A stretch of 64,000 bases of DNA from Arenibacter sp. F26102 (GTDB lineage: Bacteria; Bacteroidota; Bacteroidia; Flavobacteriales; Flavobacteriaceae), in contig NZ_JALKBC010000003.1 in NCBI RefSeq assembly GCF_023015865.1, positions 248,001-312,000 of the forward strand, given 5' to 3'. The stretch's first letter is position 1; every line of letters starts with the position of its first letter. The notes under the pieces were generated by a model. That model saw only the letters and a program-made list of their open reading frames with translations, made no database searches and was not told where the DNA came from. Of the stretch, positions 34,000 to 42,996 are shown one piece after another. The translations under genes were made by a program, and so were the position numbers.

Positions 34000-34926
34000 A
34001 TGAAAGAAGTTCTTATAATTTATTATTCCCAATCCGGGCAGTTATTGGACATTGTTCAAAATATAGCCTCTTCCCTAGACAGTGAAAAGATAAATATCAC
34101 CTATTACAGGATACAACCTGAAAGCGATTATGAATTTCCGTGGAAACAGGAGGAGTTCTATGATGCGTTTCCAGAATCCTTTTTGCAGATACCCTGTAAA
34201 CTACATCCCCCAAAGGCTGATATTCTTGAAAAAAAATATGACCTAGTAATACTCGGCTACCAAGTATGGTATTTAACTCCGTCCATACCAATAAACTCCT
34301 TTCTTAAATCCGATTTTGCAAAAAAAATCCTTCACAAAACACCTGTGGTTACGGTAATAGCATGCAGAAATATGTGGTTAATGGCACAGGAAAAAATGAA
34401 ACGCCTACTAATTTCCTGTAACGCGCAACTGGTGGGCAATATAGCTTTAGTGGATCGACATATAAATCATATCAGCGTAATAACCATAGTGCATTGGATG
34501 TTAGGAGGAAAAAAAACCAAGTATTTGGGCATTTTTCCAAAACCAGGGGTGTCCGACGAGGATATTAATACCTCAGAAAAATTTGGAATTCCAATCAACA
34601 AATCATTATTAATTAATGACTATTCCAACTTACAGAACGATTTATTAAAATTGGATGCAGTTAAGGTAAAGCCCTTGTTGATCCAGACCGATATACGGGG
34701 AAATGTATTATTTACCAAATGGGCCAACCTCATAATTAAGAAAGGACCTTCAGCTAATCCGAAACGGAAAAAATTGCTGGTATTGTTCAAATATTATTTG
34801 TTATTTGCAATCTGGGCTATAGCTCCAATAGTTTTTATTGTATTTTTGGCGACTTACATTCCCCGGTACAGTAAAATTAAAAGGGACAAAGCATACTATT
34901 CATCCGTGAGTTTAAAGAACAATTAA
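34000..34926 (+). CDS. darA: Dialkylresorcinol condensing enzyme DarA
   Basis: A 308-residue protein recognised as DarA, which condenses two acyl units to the ring precursor of 2,5-dialkylresorcinols with DarB. The N-terminus (EVLIIYYSQSGQLLDIV) has a flavodoxin-like fold, and a hydrophobic helix near the C-terminus (YYLLFAIWAIAPIVFIVFLATYI) suggests membrane attachment. I preferred the ATG at 34000; an in-frame ATG at 33958 adds 14 residues without similarity. The stop overlaps the darB start by one base (TAATG). Confidence 0.88.
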   Translation: MKEVLIIYYSQSGQLLDIVQNIASSLDSEKINITYYRIQPESDYEFPWKQEEFYDAFPESFLQIPCKLHPPKADILEKKYDLVILGYQVWYLTPSIPINSFLKSDFAKKILHKTPVVTVIACRNMWLMAQEKMKRLLISCNAQLVGNIALVDRHINHISVITIVHWMLGGKKTKYLGIFPKPGVSDEDINTSEKFGIPINKSLLINDYSNLQNDLLKLDAVKVKPLLIQTDIRGNVLFTKWANLIIKKGPSANPKRKKLLVLFKYYLLFAIWAIAPIVFIVFLATYIPRYSKIKRDKAYYSSVSLKNN

Positions 34927-36056
34927 TGAAAGACGTTTATATTACCCGAATAGCCAAGTTCTTACCAAATAATCCAGTTGACAATGAGCAAATGGAGGAA
35001 AAATTGGGCATTATTAATGGTAAGAACTCTAAAGCTAGACGCATCGTCTTACGCAACAATCAAATTAAGACCAGATATTACGCCATAGACGATAAAGGAA
35101 ACATTACCCACAATAATGCCCAATTAACCCAGGAGGCCATTGAGCTTTTATGTGATGACACTTTTACCACCAAGGACATTGAACTTCTTTCCTGTGGCAC
35201 GAGTAGTCCTGACCAAATATTACCCTCCCACGCCTCTATGGTGCACGGCTTTTTAAAAAATGTGAATTTAGAGGTAAATTCCCCCTCAGGGGCCTGTTGT
35301 TCGGGAATGAATGCCTTAAAATATGGCTTCTTGGCCATCAAGGCCGGACAAGTATCCAATGCAGTATGCACCGGATCGGAAAGAACCTCAACCTGGATGA
35401 AATCCGAAATTTTTGAAAATGAGGTGGAACACTTGAAAGGGCTGGAGGACAACCCCATATTGGCTTTTAACAAGGAGTTTTTGCGATGGATGCTTTCCGA
35501 TGGGTCTGGAGCTGTATTGCTGGAAAGCGAACCAAAGGGCGCGGCACTTAAAATAGAATGGATGGAAGGATATTCCTATGCACATGAAATGGAAACATGT
35601 ATGTATGCCGGTGCCGATAAATTGGAAAATGGCCATTTAAAACCTTGGAGCGAATATCCTGCTTCAGAATGGGCGAAAACATCCCTTTTCGCCATGAAAC
35701 AGGACGTTAAATTATTAGGTGAAAACATATTGGGAAAAGGTGTAGACAGTCTAAAAATTGCCATGGAAAAACACAGTATTTCTACGGCCGATTTTGACTA
35801 TTATTTACCACATATCTCTTCTTATTATTTTAAGGAAAATTTATACGAGGAATTAAAACGACAAGGCGTAGAAGTTCCTTGGGAGAAATGGTTTATGAAT
35901 TTGAGCAAGGTAGGCAATGTTGGTGCAGCCTCAATTTTTGTAATGCTTGAGGAATTGGTAGGTTCCGGAAAACTAAAAAAAGGCGATAAAATATTATTGC
36001 ACGTACCGGAAAGTGCTAGGTTTTCCTATGCATATGCATACCTAACGGTCTGTTAA
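34926..36056 (+). CDS. darB: Ketosynthase III-like enzyme DarB
   Basis: A 376-residue FabH-like ketosynthase with the nucleophile in SGACCSGMNALKYG (Cys124 or Cys125), a later His in YYLPHISSYYF and Asn in SKVGNVGAASIF. With DarA it makes the cyclohexanedione precursor of the dialkylresorcinol half of flexirubin. It is translationally coupled to darA by a one-base overlap, and the next gene follows directly. Confidence 0.92.
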   Translation: MKDVYITRIAKFLPNNPVDNEQMEEKLGIINGKNSKARRIVLRNNQIKTRYYAIDDKGNITHNNAQLTQEAIELLCDDTFTTKDIELLSCGTSSPDQILPSHASMVHGFLKNVNLEVNSPSGACCSGMNALKYGFLAIKAGQVSNAVCTGSERTSTWMKSEIFENEVEHLKGLEDNPILAFNKEFLRWMLSDGSGAVLLESEPKGAALKIEWMEGYSYAHEMETCMYAGADKLENGHLKPWSEYPASEWAKTSLFAMKQDVKLLGENILGKGVDSLKIAMEKHSISTADFDYYLPHISSYYFKENLYEELKRQGVEVPWEKWFMNLSKVGNVGAASIFVMLEELVGSGKLKKGDKILLHVPESARFSYAYAYLTVC

Positions 36057-36494
36057 ATGAATTTATTAAAACGAACAATAAACGATAAAGGGTTAATTGA
36101 AAATCTAATTCCCCAAAAGGCTCCCTTTATTATGGTAGATAAGCTATTACACTTTTCCGAGGAGAAAGTGATTACTGGCTTTACGCCAACCAGCACAAAT
36201 TTATTTGTGGACAACAATAAATTTATGGCTGCCGGACTTATTGAACACATGGCACAGTCTGTTGCCCTTCATACGGGATACCAATATTTTCTAAAAAATG
36301 AGCAGGCCCCAACGGGCTATATAGGAGCCATTAAATTGGCTGAAATACTGGAATTGCCTAACCGGGACCAGGAACTTATTACAACAGTCACAATTCTACA
36401 TGAAATTATGGGTGTTACCCTGGTACGGATCCAAGTAACCTGCAATGACAAAATTATAGCGAACAGTGAAATGAAAACCGTATTGGCAAACTAA
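36057..36494 (+). CDS. Hotdog-fold dehydratase-like protein, lacks catalytic His
   Basis: A 145-residue FabZ-like hotdog protein (PQKAPFIMVDKLLHFSEE at the N-terminus). The catalytic Glu is kept (E63 in LIEHMAQ), but the HFPGxPxxPG segment that should carry His 14 residues earlier reads NLFVDNNKFMAAG with no histidine. It is a tandem paralogue of the next gene and starts at the base after the darB stop. Alone it is unlikely to dehydrate; it may pair with a His-bearing partner such as the protein at 47925. Confidence 0.75.
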   Translation: MNLLKRTINDKGLIENLIPQKAPFIMVDKLLHFSEEKVITGFTPTSTNLFVDNNKFMAAGLIEHMAQSVALHTGYQYFLKNEQAPTGYIGAIKLAEILELPNRDQELITTVTILHEIMGVTLVRIQVTCNDKIIANSEMKTVLAN

Positions 36495-36950
36495 TTGAAT
36501 ACAACACCTTCACATATAGATATACATAAGTTTTTGCCCCATAGAGCACCAATGCTCTTGGTCACCAAAATAATTAACCTTGATAAGGAAACGGTGACTA
36601 CCGAATTTAAAGTAACTGAAGATTGTATTTTTGTAAAAAACAATAGGTTTACAGAATCGGGAATTATTGAAAATGCGGCCCAATCATGTTCGGCCATAGT
36701 TGGCCAAGATTTTTTTGCCGCAGATGATCTTGAAGGTGAAGGCAATAGTGTTATTGGTTTTATCAGCGGTATAAAGAAGGCAAACATTCTTTTATTGCCC
36801 AAGATGGGAGACACCCTAACAACTGAAGCTAAACTCGTATCCAATTACAGTTCGGGAAATTTTAGCATATGCACCATGGATTGTAAAATTTATACAGGCG
36901 AAGTATTGGTGGCAGATTGTATATTAAATTTTCTAATACAGGAAGTTTAA
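36495..36950 (+). CDS. Hotdog-fold dehydratase-like protein 2, lacks catalytic His
   Basis: A 151-residue paralogue of the previous protein, starting with TTG immediately after its stop. It keeps LPHRAPMLLVTKI and the Glu of GIIENAAQ (E59), but again the His-bearing loop is replaced (CIFVKNNRFTESG). Members of this type in aryl polyene clusters are annotated as 3-hydroxyacyl-ACP dehydratases. A partner role is inferred, not shown. Confidence 0.72.
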   Translation: MNTTPSHIDIHKFLPHRAPMLLVTKIINLDKETVTTEFKVTEDCIFVKNNRFTESGIIENAAQSCSAIVGQDFFAADDLEGEGNSVIGFISGIKKANILLLPKMGDTLTTEAKLVSNYSSGNFSICTMDCKIYTGEVLVADCILNFLIQEV

Positions 36951-37035
36951 GTTGATATAGCGATCGAATAGTAAATTGTAAGAATTACTTTATAAGCCCG
37001 ATATTTGAGGCCTATAATTTATAAAGACCTAGGGG

Positions 37036-37437
37036 ATGAAAAAAAATGAGGTACCACAGGACAAAAGCAATCTAGAGTCGGCCAATTTCAAGGAACTGTG
37101 TTACGCCATTGATGAAAATGGGGAATACACTACCGAATTAAGTTCCGGGTGGGACCCAAAGACCATTGCGCTGAACAATGCTGTCGAAGTTATAAATGAG
37201 CGCATTTCCGATTCAAAACAACGGGTAAAAGATCATAAAGTAAGCCCCTTGGAATACTATATGGAACTCCACAAAATGGATCTCCCAATCCTAGCTAGTT
37301 ATGTTGGGATCTGGAAGTGGAGGGTTAAAAGACATTTTCGACCTGCCATATTTAAAAAGCTAAATAATAAGACATTACAAAAATATGCCGATGTCTTCGA
37401 TATTACTATCGAAGAGCTACAACGTACCGACCTCTAA
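37036..37437 (+). CDS. Helix-turn-helix-like small protein
   Basis: A 133-residue soluble protein. Residues 75-130 (SPLEYYMELHKMDLPILASYVG, then WRVKRHFRPAIFKKLNNKTL) look like a helix-turn-helix of the XRE kind, ending in a short LQKYADVFDITIEEL helix as in many phage-type repressors. The N-terminal half is unfamiliar. It precedes the BtrH-like gene by three bases and so is co-transcribed with the pigment genes; a regulatory role is possible but not shown. Confidence 0.6.
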   Translation: MKKNEVPQDKSNLESANFKELCYAIDENGEYTTELSSGWDPKTIALNNAVEVINERISDSKQRVKDHKVSPLEYYMELHKMDLPILASYVGIWKWRVKRHFRPAIFKKLNNKTLQKYADVFDITIEELQRTDL

Positions 37438-37440
37438 ACA

Positions 37441-38442
37441 ATGGAAATAGATTTTAAACACAAACAAGCCGCACATTGCGAAAATGGTGTAGTAGCCAAC
37501 TTAATGACATATAATGGGTTTACCGTAAGTGAGCCCATGGTATTCGGAATAGGATCTGGGCTCTTGTTCAGCTATATCCCTTTTTTAAAAGTTAATCATG
37601 CACCAGTAGTATCGTACAGGGCCATGCCCGGAATTATCTTTACGAGATTTGCCAAACGTGTAGGAATTAAAATTAAGCGAGAAAAATTTAGCAATGCGCA
37701 AAAAGCTAAGACCAGATTGGATGAAAACTTGGAAAGAAACAATCCGGTAGGACTGCAGGTAGGAGTTTTTAACCTACCCTACTTTCCTGATGAATATCGC
37801 TTCCATTTCAACGCCCACAACATGGTCGTCTATGGCAAGAAGGATGGTAGTTATTTAATAAGTGACCCTGTAATGGAAACCGTTACCTCACTTACCGAAA
37901 AAGAACTGGAAAAAGTAAGATTTGCCAAGGGAGCCTTTGCCCCTAAGGGACACATCTACTATCCTACCGGCTTCCCTAAAGAGCTGCAGCTTGAAAATGC
38001 AATTATAAAAGGAATAAAGCACACATGTAGAGATATGTTGGCCCCAGTTCCGATAGTTGGAGTAAAAGGAATACGGAAAATTGCAAAACTTATTCGTAAA
38101 TGGCCAAAGTCCAAAGGAATTAAAATTGCCAATCATTACCTGGGGCAAATTGTACGTATGCAGGAAGAAATAGGCACCGGAGGTGGTGGGTTTCGATATA
38201 TCTATGCTGCATTTTTGCAAGAAGCTGGGAAATTACTGGAAAACAATAGACTTTTGGAACTTTCCAAAGAAATGACCTTGATCGGTGACGAATGGCGCGA
38301 TTTTGCGGTAGAGGCATCACGTATATACAAAAACAGGAGCAATTCCGGAGCTGTTGACCAATATGATCATGTGGCCACACTTCTGGAAGAAATTGCCAAC
38401 AAAGAGGAAGTTTTTTTTAAAAAACTAAAAAAGGCAATATAA
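37441..38442 (+). CDS. BtrH-like acyltransferase (cysteine-type)
   Basis: A 333-residue protein with the BtrH N-terminal domain: AAHCENGVVANLM with Cys13 as likely nucleophile, and the NAHNMVVYGKKDGSYLISDP motif with a His and Asp. The C-terminal half (residues 190-333) resembles DUF4872. BtrH transfers an acyl chain from an acyl carrier protein to the amine of a butirosin precursor. In this cluster an analogous enzyme could join the polyene acid, carried on ACP, to the dialkylresorcinol. That is inference from family chemistry. Confidence 0.8.
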   Translation: MEIDFKHKQAAHCENGVVANLMTYNGFTVSEPMVFGIGSGLLFSYIPFLKVNHAPVVSYRAMPGIIFTRFAKRVGIKIKREKFSNAQKAKTRLDENLERNNPVGLQVGVFNLPYFPDEYRFHFNAHNMVVYGKKDGSYLISDPVMETVTSLTEKELEKVRFAKGAFAPKGHIYYPTGFPKELQLENAIIKGIKHTCRDMLAPVPIVGVKGIRKIAKLIRKWPKSKGIKIANHYLGQIVRMQEEIGTGGGGFRYIYAAFLQEAGKLLENNRLLELSKEMTLIGDEWRDFAVEASRIYKNRSNSGAVDQYDHVATLLEEIANKEEVFFKKLKKAI

Positions 38443-38450
38443 GGCAACAG

Positions 38451-39194
38451 ATGATCCAAATTTCCCAACTCTCCAAAAAATATAAAAATGCCGAAGAATA
38501 TTCGGTATTGAAGCTAGACCTTAAAATTAGCGAGGGTGAAATTTTTGGGCTTTTAGGACCAAACGGAGCAGGAAAAACAACTCTAATTTCCATGCTGAGC
38601 TCTTTAATAAAACCCACTTCGGGCAATTTCTCCATTAATGGGTTAACTTTTCAAAAGAACGGAAATCAACTTAGACAACTAATTGGCATTGTACCACAGG
38701 AATACGCGCTCTACCCTACCCTAACCGCATATGAGAATTTGTATTACCTAGGTAGCATGTATGGTCTAAAGGGGAGGCGGTTAAAGGAAAAAATAAATTT
38801 TCATTTGGAAGTTTTAGGCTTGGAAAAATTTTCCCGTAAAAAATTGGATACCTTTTCTGGTGGCATGAAACGCCGTGTCAACTTAATTGCCAGTATCCTA
38901 CACGACCCCAAGGTGTTATTCTTGGACGAACCTACTGTTGGTGTGGACGTACAGTCCAAAAATGTAATTATAGATCATTTAAAAAAATTAAATACGCTAG
39001 GCACCACTATAGTCTATACATCCCATCATTTGAACGAAGCGGAACAATTTTGCACCAGAGTGGCCATTATAGATCACGGAAAGATTATTGTAGAAGGCGC
39101 GCCTAAAAATCTAATTTCCCAGTACCCGGAAGCACATAATCTTGAAGATGTCTTTCTAACCTTAACCGGAAAAGCCTTAAGAGACCATGCATAA
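38451..39194 (+). CDS. ABC transporter ATP-binding protein
   Basis: A 247-residue ABC ATPase with Walker A GPNGAGKT, the signature [11 protein letters not shown] and Walker [13 protein letters not shown]. The type is that of DrrA/ABC-2 exporters. It overlaps the permease gene by eight bases. It would energise export of a pigment or lipid product. Confidence 0.93.
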   Translation: MIQISQLSKKYKNAEEYSVLKLDLKISEGEIFGLLGPNGAGKTTLISMLSSLIKPTSGNFSINGLTFQKNGNQLRQLIGIVPQEYALYPTLTAYENLYYLGSMYGLKGRRLKEKINFHLEVLGLEKFSRKKLDTFSGGMKRRVNLIASILHDPKVLFLDEPTVGVDVQSKNVIIDHLKKLNTLGTTIVYTSHHLNEAEQFCTRVAIIDHGKIIVEGAPKNLISQYPEAHNLEDVFLTLTGKALRDHA

Positions 39195-40455
39195 ACTATG
39201 GGCCTCCACATATAAGGAATTACTACTCCTATCTAGAGATCTTGGAGGGTTGGCCATCCTATTTGTAATGCCATTGGTATTGGTGGTCACCATTACCTTA
39301 ATTCAGGACAGCACCTTTAGATCCATCAATGACAATAAAATACCCATCCTTTGGGTGGATTACGACAAAGGTGAGGTTTCCAAAAATATACGCGATGGTC
39401 TGGCAGAGTCCAATTCCTTTAATATCATTGAGAAAGAATCGGACAAAGAAGCCAAAGAACTTGTGTTTAAAGGGAAGTATCAATTGGCTATTGTAATCCC
39501 AACCAACCTTAGTTCTGAGCTGGAAAAAAAAGTAAATCTAAATGTTGAGGGGTTGTTATCCAAATTTGGTTTGGACCAAGAAATACCTGAGTCACAGAAA
39601 GTAGATTTAGATAAAAAGGAGGTGATACTTTATTTTGACCCTGCTACCCAAATGGCCTTTAAAAATTCCATAAAAAATGGAATAGACAAGATGATCTTTA
39701 AAATTGAGACCCAGACTATTTATAAGGCATTCCAATCCCAAATAACAGATGATGAAAGCGAAGCCATATTTGACACCGGTAGTTTTATCACCTTTAAAGA
39801 AATAACCCCTACCATTGGCGAAAATGAAATAATACCGAATTCCGTGCAACACAATGTTCCCGCTTGGACATTATTCGCCATATTTTTTATAATTGTCCCC
39901 TTATCCATCAATATGGTCAAAGAAAAGAGCCAGGGTACCTTTGTTCGCCTCAGGACCAATCCTGTTTCTTATTTAACCGTATTGGGAGGAAAAACTTTGG
40001 TTTACTTGTCCGTTTGCCTTATTCAGTTTGGACTTATGTTGGCGATAGGTGTTTATCTTTTACCTACCTTAGGGCTTGCAAGCCTTGATGTTTCAGGAAA
40101 AATTCCACAATTGTTCCTAGTTGCCATTTTTGCAGGACTAGCGGCCATTGGCCTAGGTTTACTTTTGGGAACGGTAGCAAAGACCCAGGAGCAATCCGCT
40201 CCCTTCGGAGCCACTTTTGTAGTTATATTGGCAGCTTTGGGAGGTGTGTGGGTTCCGGTCTTTATTATGCCTCAGTTCATGCAGACACTATCAAATTTAT
40301 CTCCCATGAACTGGGGCCTTAATGCCTTTTATGATGTCTTTCTAAGAGACGTTGGTATTATTGATCTTGTACCTGAACTAACCTTATTATTTGTATTCTT
40401 TGTCATAACCACCGCAATTTCTATTTTGTATAATGAAAGAAAAAATGCCGTCTAA
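39187..40455 (+). CDS. ABC-2 type transporter permease
   Basis: A 422-residue permease with one N-terminal helix, a long periplasmic domain (residues ~40-220) and about five C-terminal helices, the YhhJ/YbhR-like layout. The ending WGLNAFYDVFLRD is typical. It is coupled to the ATPase upstream, and its last 23 bases overlap the thioesterase gene. Confidence 0.9.
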   Translation: MHKLWASTYKELLLLSRDLGGLAILFVMPLVLVVTITLIQDSTFRSINDNKIPILWVDYDKGEVSKNIRDGLAESNSFNIIEKESDKEAKELVFKGKYQLAIVIPTNLSSELEKKVNLNVEGLLSKFGLDQEIPESQKVDLDKKEVILYFDPATQMAFKNSIKNGIDKMIFKIETQTIYKAFQSQITDDESEAIFDTGSFITFKEITPTIGENEIIPNSVQHNVPAWTLFAIFFIIVPLSINMVKEKSQGTFVRLRTNPVSYLTVLGGKTLVYLSVCLIQFGLMLAIGVYLLPTLGLASLDVSGKIPQLFLVAIFAGLAAIGLGLLLGTVAKTQEQSAPFGATFVVILAALGGVWVPVFIMPQFMQTLSNLSPMNWGLNAFYDVFLRDVGIIDLVPELTLLFVFFVITTAISILYNERKNAV

Positions 40456-40882
40456 TAACAAATCAGAGATTAGCTTTACTAGTGAAATTAGGGTTCGCTT
40501 TGCGGAAACAGACCCTTTGGGAATTGTATGGCATGGAAATTATATCCAATATTTTGAAGATGGCAGAGAAGCCTTTGGGCGCCATCATGGTATTTCCTAT
40601 CTAGATCAAAAAGCAGCTGGCTTTACTACTCCGATCGTTAAATCCAGTTGTGAGCATAAACTTCCTTTGCGCTATGGCGATGTGGCCACTATCAAAACAA
40701 TTTTTGTAGATTCACCAGCGGCAAAAATGATATTTAAATACGAAATTTATAATCCCCAAAATAAATTGGTATGCACTGGGGAAACTGTTCAGGTTTTTGT
40801 GGAAGACGAAGGGAGTTTATACTTGACCATGCCTACATTTTTTTTGGAATGGAAACTTAAAGTTGGATTATTGAATGAATAA
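40433..40882 (+). CDS. 4-hydroxybenzoyl-CoA thioesterase-family hotdog protein
   Basis: A 149-residue hotdog thioesterase with the active-site signature FAETDPLGIVWHGNYIQYFEDG, whose Asp and HGNY are diagnostic of the 4HBT/YbgC group. Clusters for aryl polyenes carry such a thioesterase for chain release or clearing of misloaded ACPs. The start at 40433 overlaps the permease; an in-frame ATG at 40445 is equally plausible. It overlaps the next ketosynthase by eight bases. Confidence 0.88.
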   Translation: MKEKMPSNNKSEISFTSEIRVRFAETDPLGIVWHGNYIQYFEDGREAFGRHHGISYLDQKAAGFTTPIVKSSCEHKLPLRYGDVATIKTIFVDSPAAKMIFKYEIYNPQNKLVCTGETVQVFVEDEGSLYLTMPTFFLEWKLKVGLLNE

Positions 40883-42023
40883 GACCTTTCTCTCATATAA
40901 CAATATTGTTTCATCAATAGGCTTTGATAGTCCTACGGTGGTCCAAAATATCCGTAAGGGAGTATCGGGGATTACCTTAATTAAGGATGAAAACTTATTC
41001 CCTACACCTTTTTACGCCTCGGTTATCAATTCCAGTTTACTATCAGCGGCCTTTCAACCGTTGGGATCCAATGATGAATATACGCGTTTGGAGCAAATGA
41101 TGATTATTTCCTTGGACAAAACACTTAAAGAATCCGGGGTAAAATTATCGGGTAGGGTGGGCTTAATACTATCCACTACCAAAGGAAATATAGACACCTT
41201 GGACCCAAAGCACCCAATGCCCCCAGAAAGGGCGTATTTGGGAACTTTAGGACATATAATCAAAAACCATTTTGGTTTTACCACAGAGCCCATTGTGCTT
41301 TCCAATGCCTGTGTTTCTGGAGTATTGGCCATTTCAATAGCCAAGAGATTTATTGCGCAGGGAACGTTTGATCAAGTTTTTATTGTTGGCAGTGATATTG
41401 TTTCCAATTTTATTCTTTCCGGTTTTAACTCCTTCCAAGCTATGAGTTCCTTGCCCTGCAAACCCTATTGCAAGCAAAGGTCAGGAATTAACATTGGGGA
41501 AGTGGCCGCCAGTGTATTAGTGAGCACAGACCAGGACAATTTAGTACCTGAGGCCGTAGAGGTTTTGGGTGAAGCCTCCTGCAATGATGCCAATCACATT
41601 TCCGGACCATCTAGAACTGGGGAAGGCCTATATCGCAGCATTCAATCAGCATTTAATGAAGCCAAGGTAGGCCCTCAACATATAGATTATATATCTGCCC
41701 ATGGCACTGCTACCTCCTTCAATGATGAGATGGAGGCAATTGCCCTGAACAGATTGGATTTGGGCAGGGTTCCATTAAATAGCCTAAAAGGATATTTTGG
41801 GCATACACTGGGAGGGTCCGGTCTTTTGGAAACAATTATTGGCATGCATTCCCTTTACCACAATACCTTATATTCCTCCATGGGGTTTACTGAGCTGGGA
41901 GTATCACAACCTATCAACGTAATTAAGGAAACTACCGCCAAGAATTTAGATTACTTTTTAAAGACTGCCTCCGGTTTTGGGGGCTGCAATACTGCGGCCG
42001 TATTTAAAAAAGTTCAATCATGA
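40875..42023 (+). CDS. Beta-ketoacyl synthase of the pigment cluster
   Basis: A 382-residue ketosynthase of the aryl polyene type. C146 (SNACVSGVLA), H276 (SAHGTATSFND) and H310 (YFGHTLGGSG) are present, so it is catalytically complete. It is followed, with a four-base overlap, by a half-length ketosynthase-like protein and then an ACP, suggesting a physical complex. Confidence 0.9.
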   Translation: MNKTFLSYNNIVSSIGFDSPTVVQNIRKGVSGITLIKDENLFPTPFYASVINSSLLSAAFQPLGSNDEYTRLEQMMIISLDKTLKESGVKLSGRVGLILSTTKGNIDTLDPKHPMPPERAYLGTLGHIIKNHFGFTTEPIVLSNACVSGVLAISIAKRFIAQGTFDQVFIVGSDIVSNFILSGFNSFQAMSSLPCKPYCKQRSGINIGEVAASVLVSTDQDNLVPEAVEVLGEASCNDANHISGPSRTGEGLYRSIQSAFNEAKVGPQHIDYISAHGTATSFNDEMEAIALNRLDLGRVPLNSLKGYFGHTLGGSGLLETIIGMHSLYHNTLYSSMGFTELGVSQPINVIKETTAKNLDYFLKTASGFGGCNTAAVFKKVQS

Positions 42024-42643
42024 AGGTCGAAAAACTAAAAATAAAGTCATACTGCAGCATTCTCAACAACAAGGTTATGTTGAACGACCAGTTGCTCTTT
42101 GAAAACCGGGAGACCGATTTTAGCTCGTTTATAAAACTGGCCTATAAAAAGATGGATACCAACTATCCCAAGTTTTTTAAAATGGACGACCTGAGTAAAC
42201 TAGGCTTTTTGGCCGCTGATATTTTACTCAAACCACTAACCACAGATTCAGAAAAAATAAATAATATTGCCTTGGTATTTTCAAATAGTGCATCCAGTCT
42301 GGAAACAGACAGGAAGCATCAAGATTCCATTGTAGACAAAGAAAACTATTTTCCGAGTCCCGCTATTTTCGTCTATACCTTGCCCAATATATGCCTTGGA
42401 GAGATTAGTATTAAACATAAGCTATATTCTGAAAATAGTTTTTTTATCTTTAACCACTTTAATGCGGGGTATCTATACGACTATGCAACGAGTTTAATTA
42501 ATACTGGAAAAGCGGACGAAGTGTTGTGCGGATGGATAAACAGTGACAAAGAAGACTACGAAGCATTTCTATACTTAGTATCTACAGAAGGAAGCATTAC
42601 ACATAATAAAGAAGAAATAATAAAATTGTACACAACCAAATGA
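42020..42643 (+). CDS. Half-length ketosynthase-like protein, no active-site Cys
   Basis: A 207-residue protein that aligns with the N-terminal half of ketosynthases (LSKLGFLAADILLK; IALVFSNSASSLETD). At the nucleophile elbow it reads FNHFNAGYLYDYATSLI, with no cysteine, and the C-terminal half is missing. It is flanked closely by an intact ketosynthase and an ACP. It may act as a scaffold or chain-length partner; this is inference. It is frame-intact, not a pseudogene fragment by appearance. Confidence 0.65.
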   Translation: MKVEKLKIKSYCSILNNKVMLNDQLLFENRETDFSSFIKLAYKKMDTNYPKFFKMDDLSKLGFLAADILLKPLTTDSEKINNIALVFSNSASSLETDRKHQDSIVDKENYFPSPAIFVYTLPNICLGEISIKHKLYSENSFFIFNHFNAGYLYDYATSLINTGKADEVLCGWINSDKEDYEAFLYLVSTEGSITHNKEEIIKLYTTK

Positions 42644-42897
42644 GCGATTTAAAACAAGAACTAAAGGAAAAAATAATAACTCAGTTAAACTTGGAGGATA
42701 TTGCAATTGATGAAATTGCAGATAACGATTCTTTGTTCGGTGACGGTCTTGGACTGGACTCCATTGATGCCTTGGAACTTATAGTAATGTTGGACAAGGA
42801 TTATGGAATTAAACTAACCGACCCCAAAGAGGGCAAAAAAATATTTGAGTCCATAGAAGTAATGTCAAATTATATTACGACGCATCGAACAAAATAA
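42640..42897 (+). CDS. Acyl carrier protein 2 of the pigment cluster
   Basis: An 85-residue ACP with phosphopantetheine site GLDSIDALELI, Ser41, and an acidic helix 2 typical of polyketide-like carrier proteins. It overlaps the preceding gene by four bases. Confidence 0.92.
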   Translation: MSDLKQELKEKIITQLNLEDIAIDEIADNDSLFGDGLGLDSIDALELIVMLDKDYGIKLTDPKEGKKIFESIEVMSNYITTHRTK

Positions 42898-42996
42898 TCC
42901 TATTACTTATAGCATACAGGAACCTAAGTGTTCATTCACCTATTAAAGAAATTGGTTACATCCAAGGAAATCTAGACCTTAAAAAACAAAAAATAC

